64,000 bases of DNA from Mastigias papua (taxonomy: Eukaryota > Cnidaria > Scyphozoa > Rhizostomeae > Mastigiidae), in NCBI GenBank assembly GCA_964019165.1, contig OZ025267.1, positions 22,418,503-22,482,502 of the forward strand, given 5' to 3'. Shown one piece after another: positions 1 through 15,196 of the stretch (the first letter of the stretch is position 1; every line of letters starts with the position of its first letter). The translations under genes were made by a program, and so were the position numbers. Below the pieces are notes generated by a model that saw nothing but the letters and a program-made list of their open reading frames with translations, ran no database searches and had not been told where the DNA came from.

Positions 1-328
1 GTTTGCAAAAGCAAAAGATATTTACTTGATGGCATGCACAAGAAAGCCAAGTTGTGTGACATGGCTTGGTGCTGGAATCTCATTGTATCGATTAGGGGTC
101 TTCTCAGAAGCAGAACAAGCATTGCAAGAAGCTAACATCCTTGACAACCACAATGCAATGGTATGGTCTTATCTGACATTAGTCTGCCTTCAACTGAAAC
201 GTCATTTGGAAGCAGAACAGTGCTATAAGTTTGCAATGAAGACAGGACTCATGGATGATCAACTTAAAGATGAAATAAAGAAGGCGATGCTGCAAACCGG
301 ATTTGATGTTTCCCTACTTTCCTTATAA
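1..328 (+). CDS. CFAP70: CFAP70-like TPR protein, C-terminal exon (5' truncated by window edge)
   Basis: The open frame from base 2 to the TAA at 326-328 encodes about 108 residues. It reads through KDIYLMACTRKPSCVTWLGA and then two TPR-like helix pairs (YRLGVFSEAEQALQEAN, then a segment with the A-EQ-YK pattern), ending with a GFDV-SLLSL tail. CFAP70 (TTC18) is a ciliary and flagellar TPR protein associated with outer dynein arms. From memory, its C-terminus has the same CLTWLG, AE-AL-EAN and LEAEQ-YK blocks and a short GFG tail. Upstream exons lie outside the window. A splice acceptor may exist in the AG-rich first 17 bases, so the exact exon start is not fixed. Another TPR family member is the main alternative. 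Confidence 0.72.
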   Translation, partial: FAKAKDIYLMACTRKPSCVTWLGAGISLYRLGVFSEAEQALQEANILDNHNAMVWSYLTLVCLQLKRHLEAEQCYKFAMKTGLMDDQLKDEIKKAMLQTGFDVSLLSL

Positions 329-533
329 GTCAAAGTTCTCATACTTGATTACAATATCGAGACAACATATTTAGGTTAACAGGTTTTAAATTACCCTATT
401 TTTGTTTTTATTTATATTTGGAAACGGAAAGTTATGAAATGACAACCATTGTTGTTTTACGTTCTTTGTGCATTATCTTTGCATTATCTTTGTCCTGCTA
501 CTTTATTGATAAGTATACTGCTAAAACCTTATA

Positions 534-539
534 AATAAA
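534..539 (+). other. Candidate polyadenylation signal of the CFAP70-like gene
   Basis: A canonical AATAAA lies about 205 bases after the TAA stop, in an A+T-rich 3' flank. It is the first such hexamer I see on this strand after the stop. A+T-rich DNA makes chance hexamers common. Confidence 0.45.
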
Positions 540-1465
540 AATAATCAATTGTTAAGAAAGAGATCACAGTTTGGTGAGATATTTCTACTTTTGTCCTAAC
601 AGAGACCTGAGTTACACGTTTGTTTTTTTAATAAGGAACCAGTCTATAAGCAATCTAGTACTAGACACGTTAAAATTTAAGAAACTTTTAGAGCTACAAT
701 GAAAGAGTTAAGAAACTTGAGAAATTTCTGTGCTGTTCCAAAGTCTGGGGTTTGGGAAACATATTTCCTCCATGGATTTGACAAGTGTCAAGTAAAGTAA
801 ACTGCTTGAGAAAGATATGAGAAAGATCCTTTGGCTGAGAGAAAGATATGCGCATTTCATGAAAAATGCCACATTGAAACCATTACCTGGTTCAACGCAA
901 AACTGAACCTGTACCGTATCCTTTTCAAGGACCAAAGTGAAGATTATATAAAGTTTACCGAAATTAACGATGTGGACATGAGGTTGATTTAGATTTAGAA
1001 CTGCACTAACATCTTTTGCTTGCTATCATGCTAATAGTTTGCTATTTTTACGTGTTTTATATCGTTTTCAATGCAATCTTTGTTCATTAAATTAAGAAAC
1101 TTTTAAGAAACTTTTAGAACTAAAATGTGACCAAAAATTAAGAAACTTTTAGTACTAGATCTTGACCTAGGTTTCTTATAAAATAAAAAACGTGTATAGG
1201 GACATAACTACATGGGTCTGTTATCTGTGCTGATGCAAGCAGTCGTCATGAAGTGGGAGCAGTCAAGTCCTAGGGTAGGGTCCTAAGGAATAGGAAATTT
1301 TTTAGGATTGTGCTCATTAAATATTAGGGAAATAGTTATCCTAAATACTGAGGCATACCTTTTATAGATAGAAAAAGTAGACGAAATCGTGGATATTCTT
1401 ATGAGGAACGTAGATAGACCTAATCTCAAAACAATCAGCTACAACCCGTTGAACAAAAACGCAAC

Positions 1466-1805
1466 TGTTTAGCTCCGTTTTTGGCTTTGCATTCACATTA
1501 GTCTACCCCAAAAACGGAACCAAATGAAAACGATGATAAAAACGGAGCTAAATGAAAACGGAGCTAAACAAAAACGCAACTCTGTAGTGTGAACACCAAA
1601 AACGGAACAATTTGAAAACACTACTAATATAGCCAATAAAAAAGAAGCCGTCAAACATATGCGTTTTTGAGGATAAATGTGAACACCAATTGATAGAAAT
1701 CCGTTTCTATCTGAAAACCGAGTAGTGTGAACAGGGAAGAAAAACAGTCCCGTTTTTGGGAGCAAAAACGGATCTAAATGAAAACGGAGTAATGTGAACG
1801 TAGCC
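1466..1805. mobile_element. Non-autonomous element relic with repeated AAAACGGA motifs
   Basis: The stretch repeats AAAACGGAGCTAAATGAAAA-like units in both orientations and ends in GTGTGAAC/GTAGCC-type sequence. That pattern is common in short hAT-like non-autonomous elements. Target duplications are not clear, so the family assignment is tentative. It lies inside the nested inverted repeat 620-2710. Confidence 0.4.
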
Positions 1806-2060
1806 TGAGAGAAAAGAAAAGCTATACTCTTCAGGACACCCTTAATGTTACGCCACCAGAGGCGGCACTACCGAGGCGGAGCTAGAGGGTGGAGCTGTCC
1901 AACTAATCAACAAAAAGAGGACTTTTATCATATGTTATTATCTGTTATATGTACATACCTATTCTGTCTTGGAAAGGCGAATGCAAAAATGAGAGGGCTT
2001 CAAGAGCTGTTCTCAATGTACCAATCTAGTAAGATGGGACAGTAATTGAAGAAGCATGAT

Positions 2061-2349
2061 TTAGGGAGCGGTTATTATTTATGGTCGGGATGGGGACTGA
2101 AGAGAAAGTATTTTGCTCCCTCAAAAAAAATTTTACCCCGCCATTTGAGTATGTCAAATTTTATTTACCCCACCAAAGGAAAATAGTAAAATAAAGGTGC
2201 ATTTATGCTTAAATATGGTATATATTTTTACACTACCCCTGTGGTCAAAAATTATTCTTCTACCCCACCTTTCAGTGCTTATTTTGTCAGTTACCCCACC
2301 ATTTTATCTTCAGTCACCACCCCGGTCATGAATAATGACCACTCCCTTA
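2061..2349. mobile_element. MITE with GGGAGCGG termini and TTA target duplication, copy 1
   Basis: The 283-bp element 2064-2346 is flanked by TTA on both sides. Its termini are imperfect inverted repeats of about 40 bases beginning GGGAGCGGTTATTATTTATG on the left and, read from the right, GGGAGTGGTCATTATTCATG. A 3-bp TTA/TAA duplication is typical of PIF/Harbinger elements. There is no transposase. A second copy of almost the same length lies inverted at 46995-47282. Confidence 0.7.
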
Positions 2350-2710
2350 GAGACTACGCGCATTTATATAAGAAACCTAGCTCAAGGCCTAGTAGTAAAA
2401 GTTTCTCAATTTCTGGCCACATTTTAGTTCTAAAAGTTTCTTACTTTTCTGAAAAAAATTGTATTCAAAACAAAAACAAAACGTAAAAAACATTCTTGTG
2501 CCCATAAGGCTTATTGGCTTTCAGGCACGTAAAACATACCGTAGTGGACACTTGTAGATCCTTGGAGGAAAAACGTGTTTTCCGAAATTATGAAAGATGG
2601 CACAGGAAGTTCTAAAGTTTCTTAATTCAATTCTTGCAATTCTAAAAGTGTCTTAAATTTTAGATTGTCTAGTACTAGGTTTCTTATAAACCGGTTTCAT
2701 ATCAAAAACA

Positions 2711-5700
2711 TGTGGCGCACAACGTAAAAAACGTAAAAGCAAGCGACTTTATACACTTAAAGATGCAAATTGATGATTCTTGTTCTGCTGCGGTAGGCAA
2801 ACCACAGTTCAACTGACATTGAGACTAAGGGCGTACTATGTTCAAGCTAAAATAGGAAGATACTGACAAGAAATTTACGGATGACTTTCCAACATGCAGA
2901 ATGAGATTCATTCAGAATTATGATTTTTCATCGCATTTTCGCGTGATTTGATTGCTTCAGTGAGGCAAAACTGATATGCCACTGAGATGAACAAGAAAAC
3001 AACAGATGTACTAGTCTGATTCATTTACACTTTTCAACGTCTGTGCGTAGGCAGTACAAGATTGTGCATGCGTATGGAAAAATCTAGTTGTATGTTAGTG
3101 TGAAAGATACGTTCTAACCATGCAATCGCATTGTAGCTTCTATTCAAAATCTGTTTTTGCTAACTGACACCAAGGTTATGCAAATCTTTTTCATTCACCA
3201 CGGCTAATGTTGCTGCAAGGCTACTTGAAATAACTTGAGCACTTTGCAAATCACAGGACTCGCTTTCATATGCTATTAACTACAGACACGCTCGTTGGAA
3301 AACACAGCTTGTTTAAGAACATGAATGTGAGAGCTAAAATGTCAATCATGGCAAAAGTCAGAAAGAAAACCAAGGGTATAAATCATTTCATTCGACATAT
3401 CCAAATAAAGAAGCCTATTCCAAATAACAAATAAACCCAGATATGAAGCAAAATAGAACATATTAAAATAAACTCATCCCATCCAGCATTGCTACGGCAT
3501 CCCTTATTTAGGAATGTTTATGCATCATCTTCAAATGATTTTTTCCACTATTATTATCCCTCATCTCTTGTTTATTATGAATCTGCACAATATAAATGCA
3601 TGCTTGTGAAGCAATTCATGGAGGTTTACCCAAAGAAAATTGCTCAAAAATTGATTCTCAAACTTTCTATCTCACATGCACATGTGAACAAATAAAATTT
3701 TAAAACAGCTACGTAACAGTACTCTCTAAGATCTATGACTAGAAAAGCCTAAGATAATACCAATATGCATGATGAAAAATTGCTTATTCATTATTAGAAA
3801 AATCTCATTTGGTTATCACTAGGGGGTCACTTTTTGGCATTATTTTTTGCAATGTTTGATCCAAAAACTTTCAATTTCTCACCATCTTTAACTTTGCATA
3901 TCTCCAAGGCAACCCCTTCTTGATTTCAACTTAGAAAAATACCACACACCCACTGACATTGTTACTTTGCTAAATTGTTATCGAAAAGCAAAACATTGCT
4001 TCCCAACATTAGATGGTAGCAAATTGCCCTCTGTTGAGAAATAAAAAACTGTGTTCCACAGATATTGTAGTTGTCTGCAAATTTTTAATGAGTGCTTGAC
4101 TCTACACAGCAAAGTACATATAAACATTCCACTTTTGACCAGAACTACTGTTTTTTAATTTATTCCAGAAAATTTTAATTGCTCTGACTTTATTTTGACC
4201 AATTTTAACTTTCAGACATTTTGTCCAATCTAGTTATAAGAAACTGCTTCAGAATAAGTAGCCATTTGCATCCAACATCCATTCCTTGGAAGAACTTCTC
4301 AATCTTATGAGATGCAGTGATTTGCTGGCACATGATGCCATATAGGGATGCCAGAGCAATGGTAGAGCAAGGGGGAAATAGCAAAGAAAGGGCAATGAAG
4401 ACTATAAAGAAAAAAGAAAGTAAAGAATTTACCCTTCTTGGTTTAATGTTGGGGAAATCATTGTTGTAATCCCTTAAAATGATGCAAGTGGCATAACCAT
4501 ATTTGTCAAAAAGGTACTTCTAACTCCCTTGCCCCATTAGGGCATGGCAGATGGGTGCTTGCTTTCCATGCCCCCTCTCCACTATTCATGATGCCATCTC
4601 ATGATAACAATTCATTAATTTAGCTTGGAGACTACTGTCAATCATGTGCATGGGATACACAAAAATTTCATCCTACGTAATCATCATAATGAATAAGAAC
4701 TTTAAATACATATCAATATAAAAAAGCTCAAGGAAGTTTTTTTGCATGATAAGAGTCTTGGGGGTGAAGCTATGTTTCAAAATATCATATAGATACTTAT
4801 CTTCACTTCTGTGTCAAAATTTATTTTACCTACAATCAAAATGGCTCGTATCTTTCATTAAATCACCAGAAGCCATTTTCAAGTCTTGTTTCTTTACATT
4901 TTCACATGATATTACATTGAAGCATCTATCTTTGAGCCCAGTGGCCTATGGGTATACGTATCATTCTAAAAATACTTCTGCTTCTACAAATCTTGGTGCA
5001 TTGCAATTTCAAAATGCATTTCTTGCACAAAATGCTATGCTTATAAGTCATGTCAGGTTTCACGAGCAAAATCAAAGTCATAGAATTTGAATATGGCCTG
5101 AGGAGCAAGGCAGATGCACGCACAAGATCGATGCTTTTGAACAGTAGTGAAATAGGCTTATGTGCACGCTCATTAATGTAGCTCATGTTATTCATAACGG
5201 CACACATGATTCAACATCTGATAAGTTCTTTGAAATAATTATAGAATAAAATTTTGATAAGTATAGGAAGTATATTTTTGCACTTAGCAAATATAAACAG
5301 GACTCTGCAATGCAAGCTTATACATTAATGGACTATTTTAGAGTTGCTTTCAAAAGCAAAATAACATCTATGAAAATATTTTCTTACTTTGTATATTGCC
5401 TTCTCTGCACTCTTGCAAAACTCCAACCTTCCGTCAAAGGACCCTGACTGCTGCACATGAAACTCAAACTGCGCGCCTTGCAGGTCCAGCTCCTACACAG
5501 TAACGTCATCCATCTCCCTACGTAGGGGTCAAAGTCCAATGGACGGAGGTTCAAATAAAAAATTTAGCTACAAGCTGAGGGCCGAACAGATGGAATGTTC
5601 ATTAAAAATTTTAAGATGACGGCATATAGTTTAGTGAATAACATTGAAGCTATTGAAAACCTAATAAATATATTACAATATGATCGGATAAATAAAACAA

Positions 5701-7268
5701 TATTTTCTTAATGTTAATATGATGTTAGTTTTAATGTTAGTAAAGAGGGAATTGTGGCAATGTGTTGTTCTTGAAGAGGAAAATAATATACATGTAATGA
5801 GTGAATGAATGGGAAAAGGAGAACAATAATGGAATCGCTACAGGTATCTGAAATTAAAGTTTTACTATTTTGTTAAAGACTGTTGAAGCCGCCTTCTGCT
5901 TGGTGGAAAACCGTTGCATTGTGGGAAATGTAGTATTTGTGCGTGTTAAACATCTGCGGGCTGCTGGCTTGCTGCTGCCCGCGGGCCGGTTCTACTAATA
6001 AATCAATATCATGCCGGGAGCCATGTAAAGCCTTCTCGCGGGCCATGACTCTGATAAATGTCTTATAGAAGAACTCTGAGGTCATCCATGCAGTACGTTC
6101 GCTCAAAATCATCACATTTTTTACCAATCCACCCTCCTGTATACGCAAGTATCCTGTTTACTAAACCCACTCTCCCATCTATGTACGAATGTACTAAGGT
6201 TTCTTTGATATTTCTTGACAAATATTGTCCATTTTGGCGAAAAGTTTTACAAAATGCGGAAAACACGCATTAAAGTACGTACTCTTTGAGCTTTACTCAC
6301 CAACCAGTGCTCAAAGCGTACTTACTTTTTGGACGGTCCCTCTGTGAAAGCATAAGTTGTAACGGGAAGCATTTGAAGTAGCAAACTTTTGAAAAGTTGA
6401 AAGTAAAGCGGAGAAGGGGCATGATTTATCATGGAATTTCGTAGCAGGAAACTCTATAAAGGTAAGGAGCTTTTACTATTTTGCTAGATTTAAGGATACA
6501 TTCTCAAGCATGGCGTCGCTGTGGAAGCTGGGGGCCTCGGCCCCCTATTTTTTGGCTGCCAGTGATTTGTCAAACCTTTGTCAATCAGTTTAATTGTTTG
6601 TAGCCTCCCACTCTGTGTGTTAGCTCCCAATTTTTATTTGGCGATGCAGCGCCTTGTTCCTGGTACCAACCGACTTCGGCACTTCCTCACTTCCTCTGTT
6701 ACTTTTGCCACATGACTGAAATTATCAAATCTTCAAGTATTTTATAAAAGTCAACATAGACTCTCCTATTTTGGCATTATGTGAGAATGTTCTTGAATAT
6801 AATGACAAGTAGTCAAAATGACATTGATCAGTACTTCCAAGTAGATTTGGCTTCTTTTCTTTAAAGCATTTTCAAATAAGGATTAAAGTAATCCAATGGA
6901 TTCTCAAATGCATAGGAATTTTGCGTAATTGAAATAAAAGAGCTTCTGGTACAATGGATACCCTTGAAAGCAAGATTCCTCTACACTTATACACAAACAC
7001 AAAATACAACAGAACGCATTAGAAATTAAACATTGATGAATTATTAAATTTCCACCATATCAAAACCAAAGATAGATTAATTATTTATGCATGGCATACG
7101 ATATTATTCTCTATGTATTGTTTTCAAGGGGAAGACTACATTGTACTACATGAAAGTATTTATTTGCATTCTGTGTCTGATTTCACTTCAAAAATAGCAC
7201 AGCAAAAGTGTGACTTGGGCTGCAAGACCAGAAGAGCATCTACCGACTCCCTTATTCAAACGTTCGTG
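2711..7268. other. Gene-free stretch 3' of CFAP70
   Basis: I see no exon with protein similarity here. All open frames are short and low in information. The only compositional departures are G+C-richer patches near 5940-6060 and 6510-6660. The second patch includes a 16-bp hairpin at 6531-6546 (seven G+C pairs around a TC loop), of the sort found at transposon relic ends. Confidence 0.5.
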
Positions 7269-7445
7269 ACATTACGTAGTAAATTCTTTGGCACTATAAA
7301 CACTCAACTCACCTTAGTATTTCTAACCCACCTAGCTCCCCTAGCCTACCTCATATCCCATCTAACACTCTAACTCACCTATCAGATCTAACCCAACCAA
7401 CCAATCAACGTAACCCACCTAATCCTCCTAGCTTACAATGTCTAC
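7269..7445 (+). repeat. Degenerate pyrimidine-rich simple repeat
   Basis: Loosely repeated CTAACCCACCTA / CTAGCCTACCTC units run through this stretch, decaying toward its end. It is probably an aged minisatellite. It has no coding character. Confidence 0.35.
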
Positions 7446-7577
7446 ATAACAATGAAGTCATATAGTGAAGGAATTTAAACTGTAAATAGCCAAGCGATAT
7501 TATTTCATATATGAAAAGGGAATAAGGCATATGATATGAAAATCTTCCAACTTTTAGATAATTTTATAGATTACAAA

Positions 7578-10984
<3,407 letters not shown>

Positions 10985-11104
10985 CAAGACATTACGAAAA
11001 TGAGCACTGAGACATTAAATAAAGTTATGGAAAATGCATCATACAGACTAGAAAAAATGAAAACATCTATGCAATCTTCAACAGCAGTAGCAACAGGCAA
11101 TCCG
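10985..11104 (+). CDS. Possible orphan exon, function unknown
   Basis: Forty open codons run between a pyrimidine-rich acceptor (TTACTCTCAATCTACTCTAAG) and a GTAGGTTTTT donor. An internal ATG at 11000 would give MSTETLNKVMENASYRLEKM followed by a Ser/Thr/Ala-rich tail. The peptide is hydrophilic with a plausible helix, and codon use looks coding-like. I cannot link it convincingly to another exon. Candidates near 11579 and 11867 have splice-like borders but weak frames. I do not recognise the family. It could be a chance frame or a pseudogene fragment. Confidence 0.2.
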
Positions 11105-13209
11105 GTAGGTTTTTTTATTGTTAATGTTTAAGTTTAATTCAGATACGCTATGATGCAGACCACAATTCCTTGCGATTTTACTTTGATAGGGTTGAGAATA
11201 ATATGATAGTAAGGAATAAGAACTAGAGACAATTTATGAGAAAGAAAATCAAATGAATCTGTGGTGTTGCAAAGACCGTGAAACTCAGGTAAATATAATC
11301 AAAAGTATGCTAAAGAGGTTTCCAAACTTTGTGCTGATATATGAAGAGGTATTTTGTTGCATCATACTCGTCGTTACTGCAACTTTGCACAGACAACTGT
11401 TGTCAGTTTCTTAGCTTATTGCAAATTACTTCTATGGACAAGAAAAACCTTCATTCATTTTTGGATATTGAATCATGAAAATTTGGCACAATAGAAAAGA
11501 ACCTTCTTGAGTGGCACCAGAAGCTAGTCACTTCTTTCTCAATTTGAGACAAGACTAAATTCATTCAAACTGTAGATCCAGCAGCGACATATTCTCTTCA
11601 CAAATCAAAATATTGATAGGGTAATTAACTCTTTGTTTTAATAAGAATCCTTTGAAATCTACTAATTAATTTTTCAAGTTTCTTTTTAGTGACACTTTGG
11701 AGATAAGAATATATTTACACTATGGGTTTCTTGTAATATTGAGCTTGAAAGCTGCTTTTGATTTACCGCATCTTTTCATAGGAAAACCGTTGAACTTACA
11801 ACTAAGAATGAGTTAAAAACAATTTTGAAGTTTGAGATGAATCCTGGCAAACTGACTCTTCTTGCAGACAAACCTTGATACTGAGCTTAATGATTACCCA
11901 TTTTTGCAACAAGTTTCCATTTGGACAGATTTCCTTTTACACAGTATGATGTAGTTGAACAATCATAATTATATAAACAAGGTAGACTGAGATCAGCTGT
12001 AAGCGCATCGGATGTTAATTCATTTAGATGAAGGATACTGATAAAATATGTGAAATTTATCATCCTGTGCTAAAACTCAATGTTTGTCAATAATATTCCA
12101 AAGAAAACTTAAAGTAACTGAAATCATTTGATAGACCGTGTCTGATGATCAACTTTGTACATAGTAACGAAGAATCTATGTTTTACACATTGAAATATTT
12201 GACAATTCAACTGGTTTCAAGTAATTATAGCAACTGATCGCAATTTCAACTAGACATGACATAAATCTTTAACGCTACGATCGCTACCACCGCTTAGTAA
12301 CAACACAGCACCTTCAATACTGATGGCTACAGAACGTACAATTGAGATAAGCTACGCTTGTTCTCAATGAATCGAAGGCTACAGGCTTCGAATAAACATT
12401 TAAGTTGAATGCGGACAGGTGCTTCAGCCACGCGTCCTCTGTTCCGTTGTTTTGTATATATGCTACCCGCTTGTAAGATTGGACATTGAAATAGCCGACT
12501 TTCGTAAAAGACCAAGGCCTAATTGCACGTTATGATCTGTTTTATGCAGTTCTATGATGTATTAAGACCGACTCACTATCTCCAGGTAGTTGAAACGATA
12601 GGTCAAGGTTGGAAATTGTACGTCAAGCAAGTACCAAAACTTGCGAAGTGCCATTAGTAAAACAAAACGGTCTAATAACTCGTATAACATTAAAATATCA
12701 ACTTCCAGTATGAAAGGAGGCATATCTTCGAACAATTAGCGATATTCTGTGTCCTAAAACGGAGATATACATCCCACAAGTAGTACTGCTAGTGCTATGG
12801 AAGTCACAGACTTGGACTATCAATAATAATTAATAGCACGATAGCCTATTCAGCGATATCTTCGTTCTCTTCCCAATTGTACTCCACAGCTCTGATTCCA
12901 CTTTGCCATCCATTACTATATATTTATATATATATATTTATATATCTAGATTTCTATTGCTTTCAATACAAAGTAATCTGCCTATAAAACCTTCAACCGA
13001 AGCTCTCCTTCTTTCATAGAAGGATATATTTACAAATGTTTCGTGAAAAAGATTTTAGACTAGCAACATTTTCATTCATGTATATATATATATATTTATA
13101 CTTTAGTACTCACGACGACCTATCTTGTAAATTTGGCATCATTCTTTCCAATATCCGATTTCTGTGAAGTTGTGCCCTTAAGAAGTAGCAATGAACATTT
13201 AAAGCTGCA
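11105..13209. other. Gene-free stretch, 3' flank of POU4
   Basis: This presumably includes the POU4 3' untranslated region (minus strand), but I found no convincing AATAAA on that strand close to the stop. Short TA-rich tracts occur near 12917-12945 and 13079-13098. No other gene is supported. Confidence 0.4.
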
Positions 13210-14079
13210 TTAGTGAACGGAAAACTTCATCCTTTTCTTTTTCTGCCGTTGGTTGCAAAACCACACTCTAACAACGTTTTTTGATAAGTCCAGTTTCTCT
13301 GCAATGGCTGCAATTTTATCGCTCGACGGCCTTGGCTGCATAGCAAAGTATGCCTCTAGTGATCGCTTTTCTGCTGCACCAATAGATGTCCTTTTCCGTT
13401 TCTTATCCTGATTCGGTAAGAAAGCGCTTTCATTTGATTTCATTCTATGAGCTTTTTCTGCTTCTTCAAGCCATGCTTGTAGAACTGGCTTTAATGCCAT
13501 CATATTGTTATGGCTCAAAGTAAGAGATTCAAAGCGACAAATTGTAGACTGGCTAAGTGAGCCAACTCCGGGCAGCTTCAAATGTGCCAAAGCCGCTCCA
13601 ACATCTGCTTGTGTGACACCCAGTTTTATTCTACGCTGTTTGAATCGTTCAGCAAACCATTCCAATTCTCTTGGCGTGCATTCAACATCTTGCGCTGCGG
13701 CGAGATTTAATGAATTGATCGTCGCTTGAAAACTTGCTGTGTTGAAAGTTGATGATATTGCTGAGAAAGAACTAGATGTTGAAGGTGATAGAATATGGCT
13801 TGTACCAACATGGTTTTGCCCTACCGTTGAGGTAGATGGCGAAGGGTTATCATATCCGTTCTCTGAAACTGAAGGTTGTAAAGAGGCTGATATCTGATCT
13901 AAAATATCGTGAGGATCGTATTGAGTTGGGTCTGGATTTGTTGCATGTAAACTGTGCAATCCAAAAGCAGTCTGCATCTTAGATCCACTAGGTTTTGGAA
14001 GATACTTTGACATACTTTCAACTTGAGGTACAGAACCCAATAAGTGTGCATCTTCTAAACCATCAAACATACTTGAACC
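13210..14079 (-). CDS. POU4: POU4 exon 2 (POU-specific domain plus homeodomain)
   Basis: Encodes residues 45-333 and the stop. The whole DNA-binding region is uninterrupted by introns. A Ser/Thr-rich linker of about 100 residues precedes the POU-specific domain. Confidence 0.95.
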   Translation of the reverse strand, partial: GSSMFDGLEDAHLLGSVPQVESMSKYLPKPSGSKMQTAFGLHSLHATNPDPTQYDPHDILDQISASLQPSVSENGYDNPSPSTSTVGQNHVGTSHILSPSTSSSFSAISSTFNTASFQATINSLNLAAAQDVECTPRELEWFAERFKQRRIKLGVTQADVGAALAHLKLPGVGSLSQSTICRFESLTLSHNNMMALKPVLQAWLEEAEKAHRMKSNESAFLPNQDKKRKRTSIGAAEKRSLEAYFAMQPRPSSDKIAAIAEKLDLSKNVVRVWFCNQRQKKKRMKFSVH

Positions 14080-15196
14080 CTGCATAGAAAGAAAGATACA
14101 TTTCAAATATATAAAGATAACAGCTTTATTGAACGCGGGAAAGAACTTGAGCAGGGATATTAAAAATTTATCAAGGTCATATCATATAAAAAGTCAGTTT
14201 TCTGTAGGAAATAGAAGAAAAGAATCAAAATAGATTGTTTAAAAGAGCTCAGATATTTTGAGAAGATTAAAGCAGTATGCTGTCAAACGAACTAAAGCTT
14301 GGATGTTAACAGCTCTGCGCAACAGCTAGTTCGGCAAAAAATTCCAACATGCATAACTCTTTAATGTTTTATGATGTTGTCTGTAGGCTCACAAAGGTCT
14401 TGTTTATATATCATTAACATGTTGCAGAGCTCTCATGCCTGAACAAGGAAGCAAAAATGCGTCTTATCAAGAAGCAACCAAAGACATTTTAGGCCAACTT
14501 CTACCAAGACAGATTGTAGCAAGATTCTACACATGGCAGAAGTGGAAGGCAACCTGCTTGCTTCGCGCTTTTTTGGGCTAGTCTCAAAACAGCGTTAAAT
14601 TTTTAATATGAATCTAGATCAAAATTAAATATTTAAAATAGCAACATCACAATTTAAATAAAGCTACTTTAAAGCATACTGTCAGCCATGTCAATTGGTT
14701 AGAGCAAATGTGAAGCTAAAGAAACTGTCTTCAAAGAAGATTCGTTGAATGGCGGTCGTCGTGAATGGCCCGAAAGTAATGAAAATGAAACGAAATGTGA
14801 AAGCATCTATTACTTACTAGGCTCGATCTTGATGTCTGAAAGGTGAACTGCAAAGAAGAAGGAGAGGCACATGCTAAATAAAATAATAACACATGTTGAT
14901 AAGCGGTAAAGCATATTGAGATAGTCAGATGTATTGTTGTTTCCTCAACCTGTTCGAACAATGAAGACATATGCTCGAAGACAAAATGAACGACGTTCGA
15001 CTTGCAGAGTTATTCAGCTGTCTTGTACAAACTTTAAGAAGGATACGTACAATAAATGCTTTACCTGAGGACCAAGAGATGCTGAGTGTGAAATTCCGTT
15101 GGAATGTAGCGAAGGAGGTCGAGACGGAATCACCCCGCCAAGGGCTTTCGAGAAAATGCTGTCCCTCCCAATTCCATCGCTGAAACTTTGAGACAT
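13210..15196 (-). CDS. POU4: Class IV POU homeobox transcription factor (POU4/Brn-3), two exons
   Basis: The coding join is complement(13210..14079,15065..15196): 1002 bases, 333 residues. The POU-specific domain is about residues 178-253 (ELEWFAERFKQRRIKLGVTQ, then GVGSLSQSTICRFE). A short linker leads to the homeodomain at about 271-330, with the recognition helix NVVRVWFCNQRQKKKRMKF. The helix and the EKRSLEAYFAMQPRPSS segment are diagnostic of class IV. Exon 1 carries a weak POU-IV-box-like PPSLHSNG. Exon 2 opens with SSMFDGLEDAHLL, equivalent to the LFASLDETLL stretch of vertebrate POU4 proteins, so the intron sits where vertebrate POU4 genes have theirs (from memory). Both splice sites are strong (CTCAG|GTAAAG; TTTCTATGCAG|GG) and phase 0. 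An in-frame stop 15 bases upstream fixes the ATG at 15196. POU4 proteins specify sensory and other neurons; that role is inferred here. Confidence 0.95.
14080..15064 (-). other. POU4 intron
   Basis: A 985-bp GT-AG intron. No repeat element or secondary exon is evident. Confidence 0.85.
15065..15196 (-). CDS. POU4: POU4 exon 1 (44 codons)
   Basis: Encodes residues 1-44, from MSQSFSDGIGRDSIF to SASLGPQ. It ends at a consensus donor at phase 0 and joins exon 2 exactly at the codon boundary. Its frame is much less conserved than the POU domain. Confidence 0.85.

Larger units (their letters stand above)
620..2710. repeat. Nested inverted-repeat region (foldback-type composite)
   Basis: Two pairs of inverted repeats are arranged around a common centre. 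The inner pair is about 1090-1185 against 2360-2451 (roughly 85 bases, sharing AGAAACTTTTAGAACTAAAA and CTAGGTTTCTTATA on opposite strands). The outer pair is about 640-715 against 2610-2700 (sharing CTAGTACTAGAC and TTTAAGA-ACTTTTAGA). The interior holds two further mobile-element relics, at about 1466-1805 and 2061-2349. No transposase frame is visible. Confidence 0.6.

Noticed and set aside
12823..12836. ATAATTAAT-like class IV POU binding sites near POU4 (also TTAATTAAT near 18605 and 30091)
   Set aside because: Such strings are expected by chance in DNA this A+T-rich. No clustering beyond background was evident.
13505..13729. Plus-strand frame opposite the POU-specific domain
   Set aside because: Antisense shadow of the strongly conserved POU4 coding sequence.
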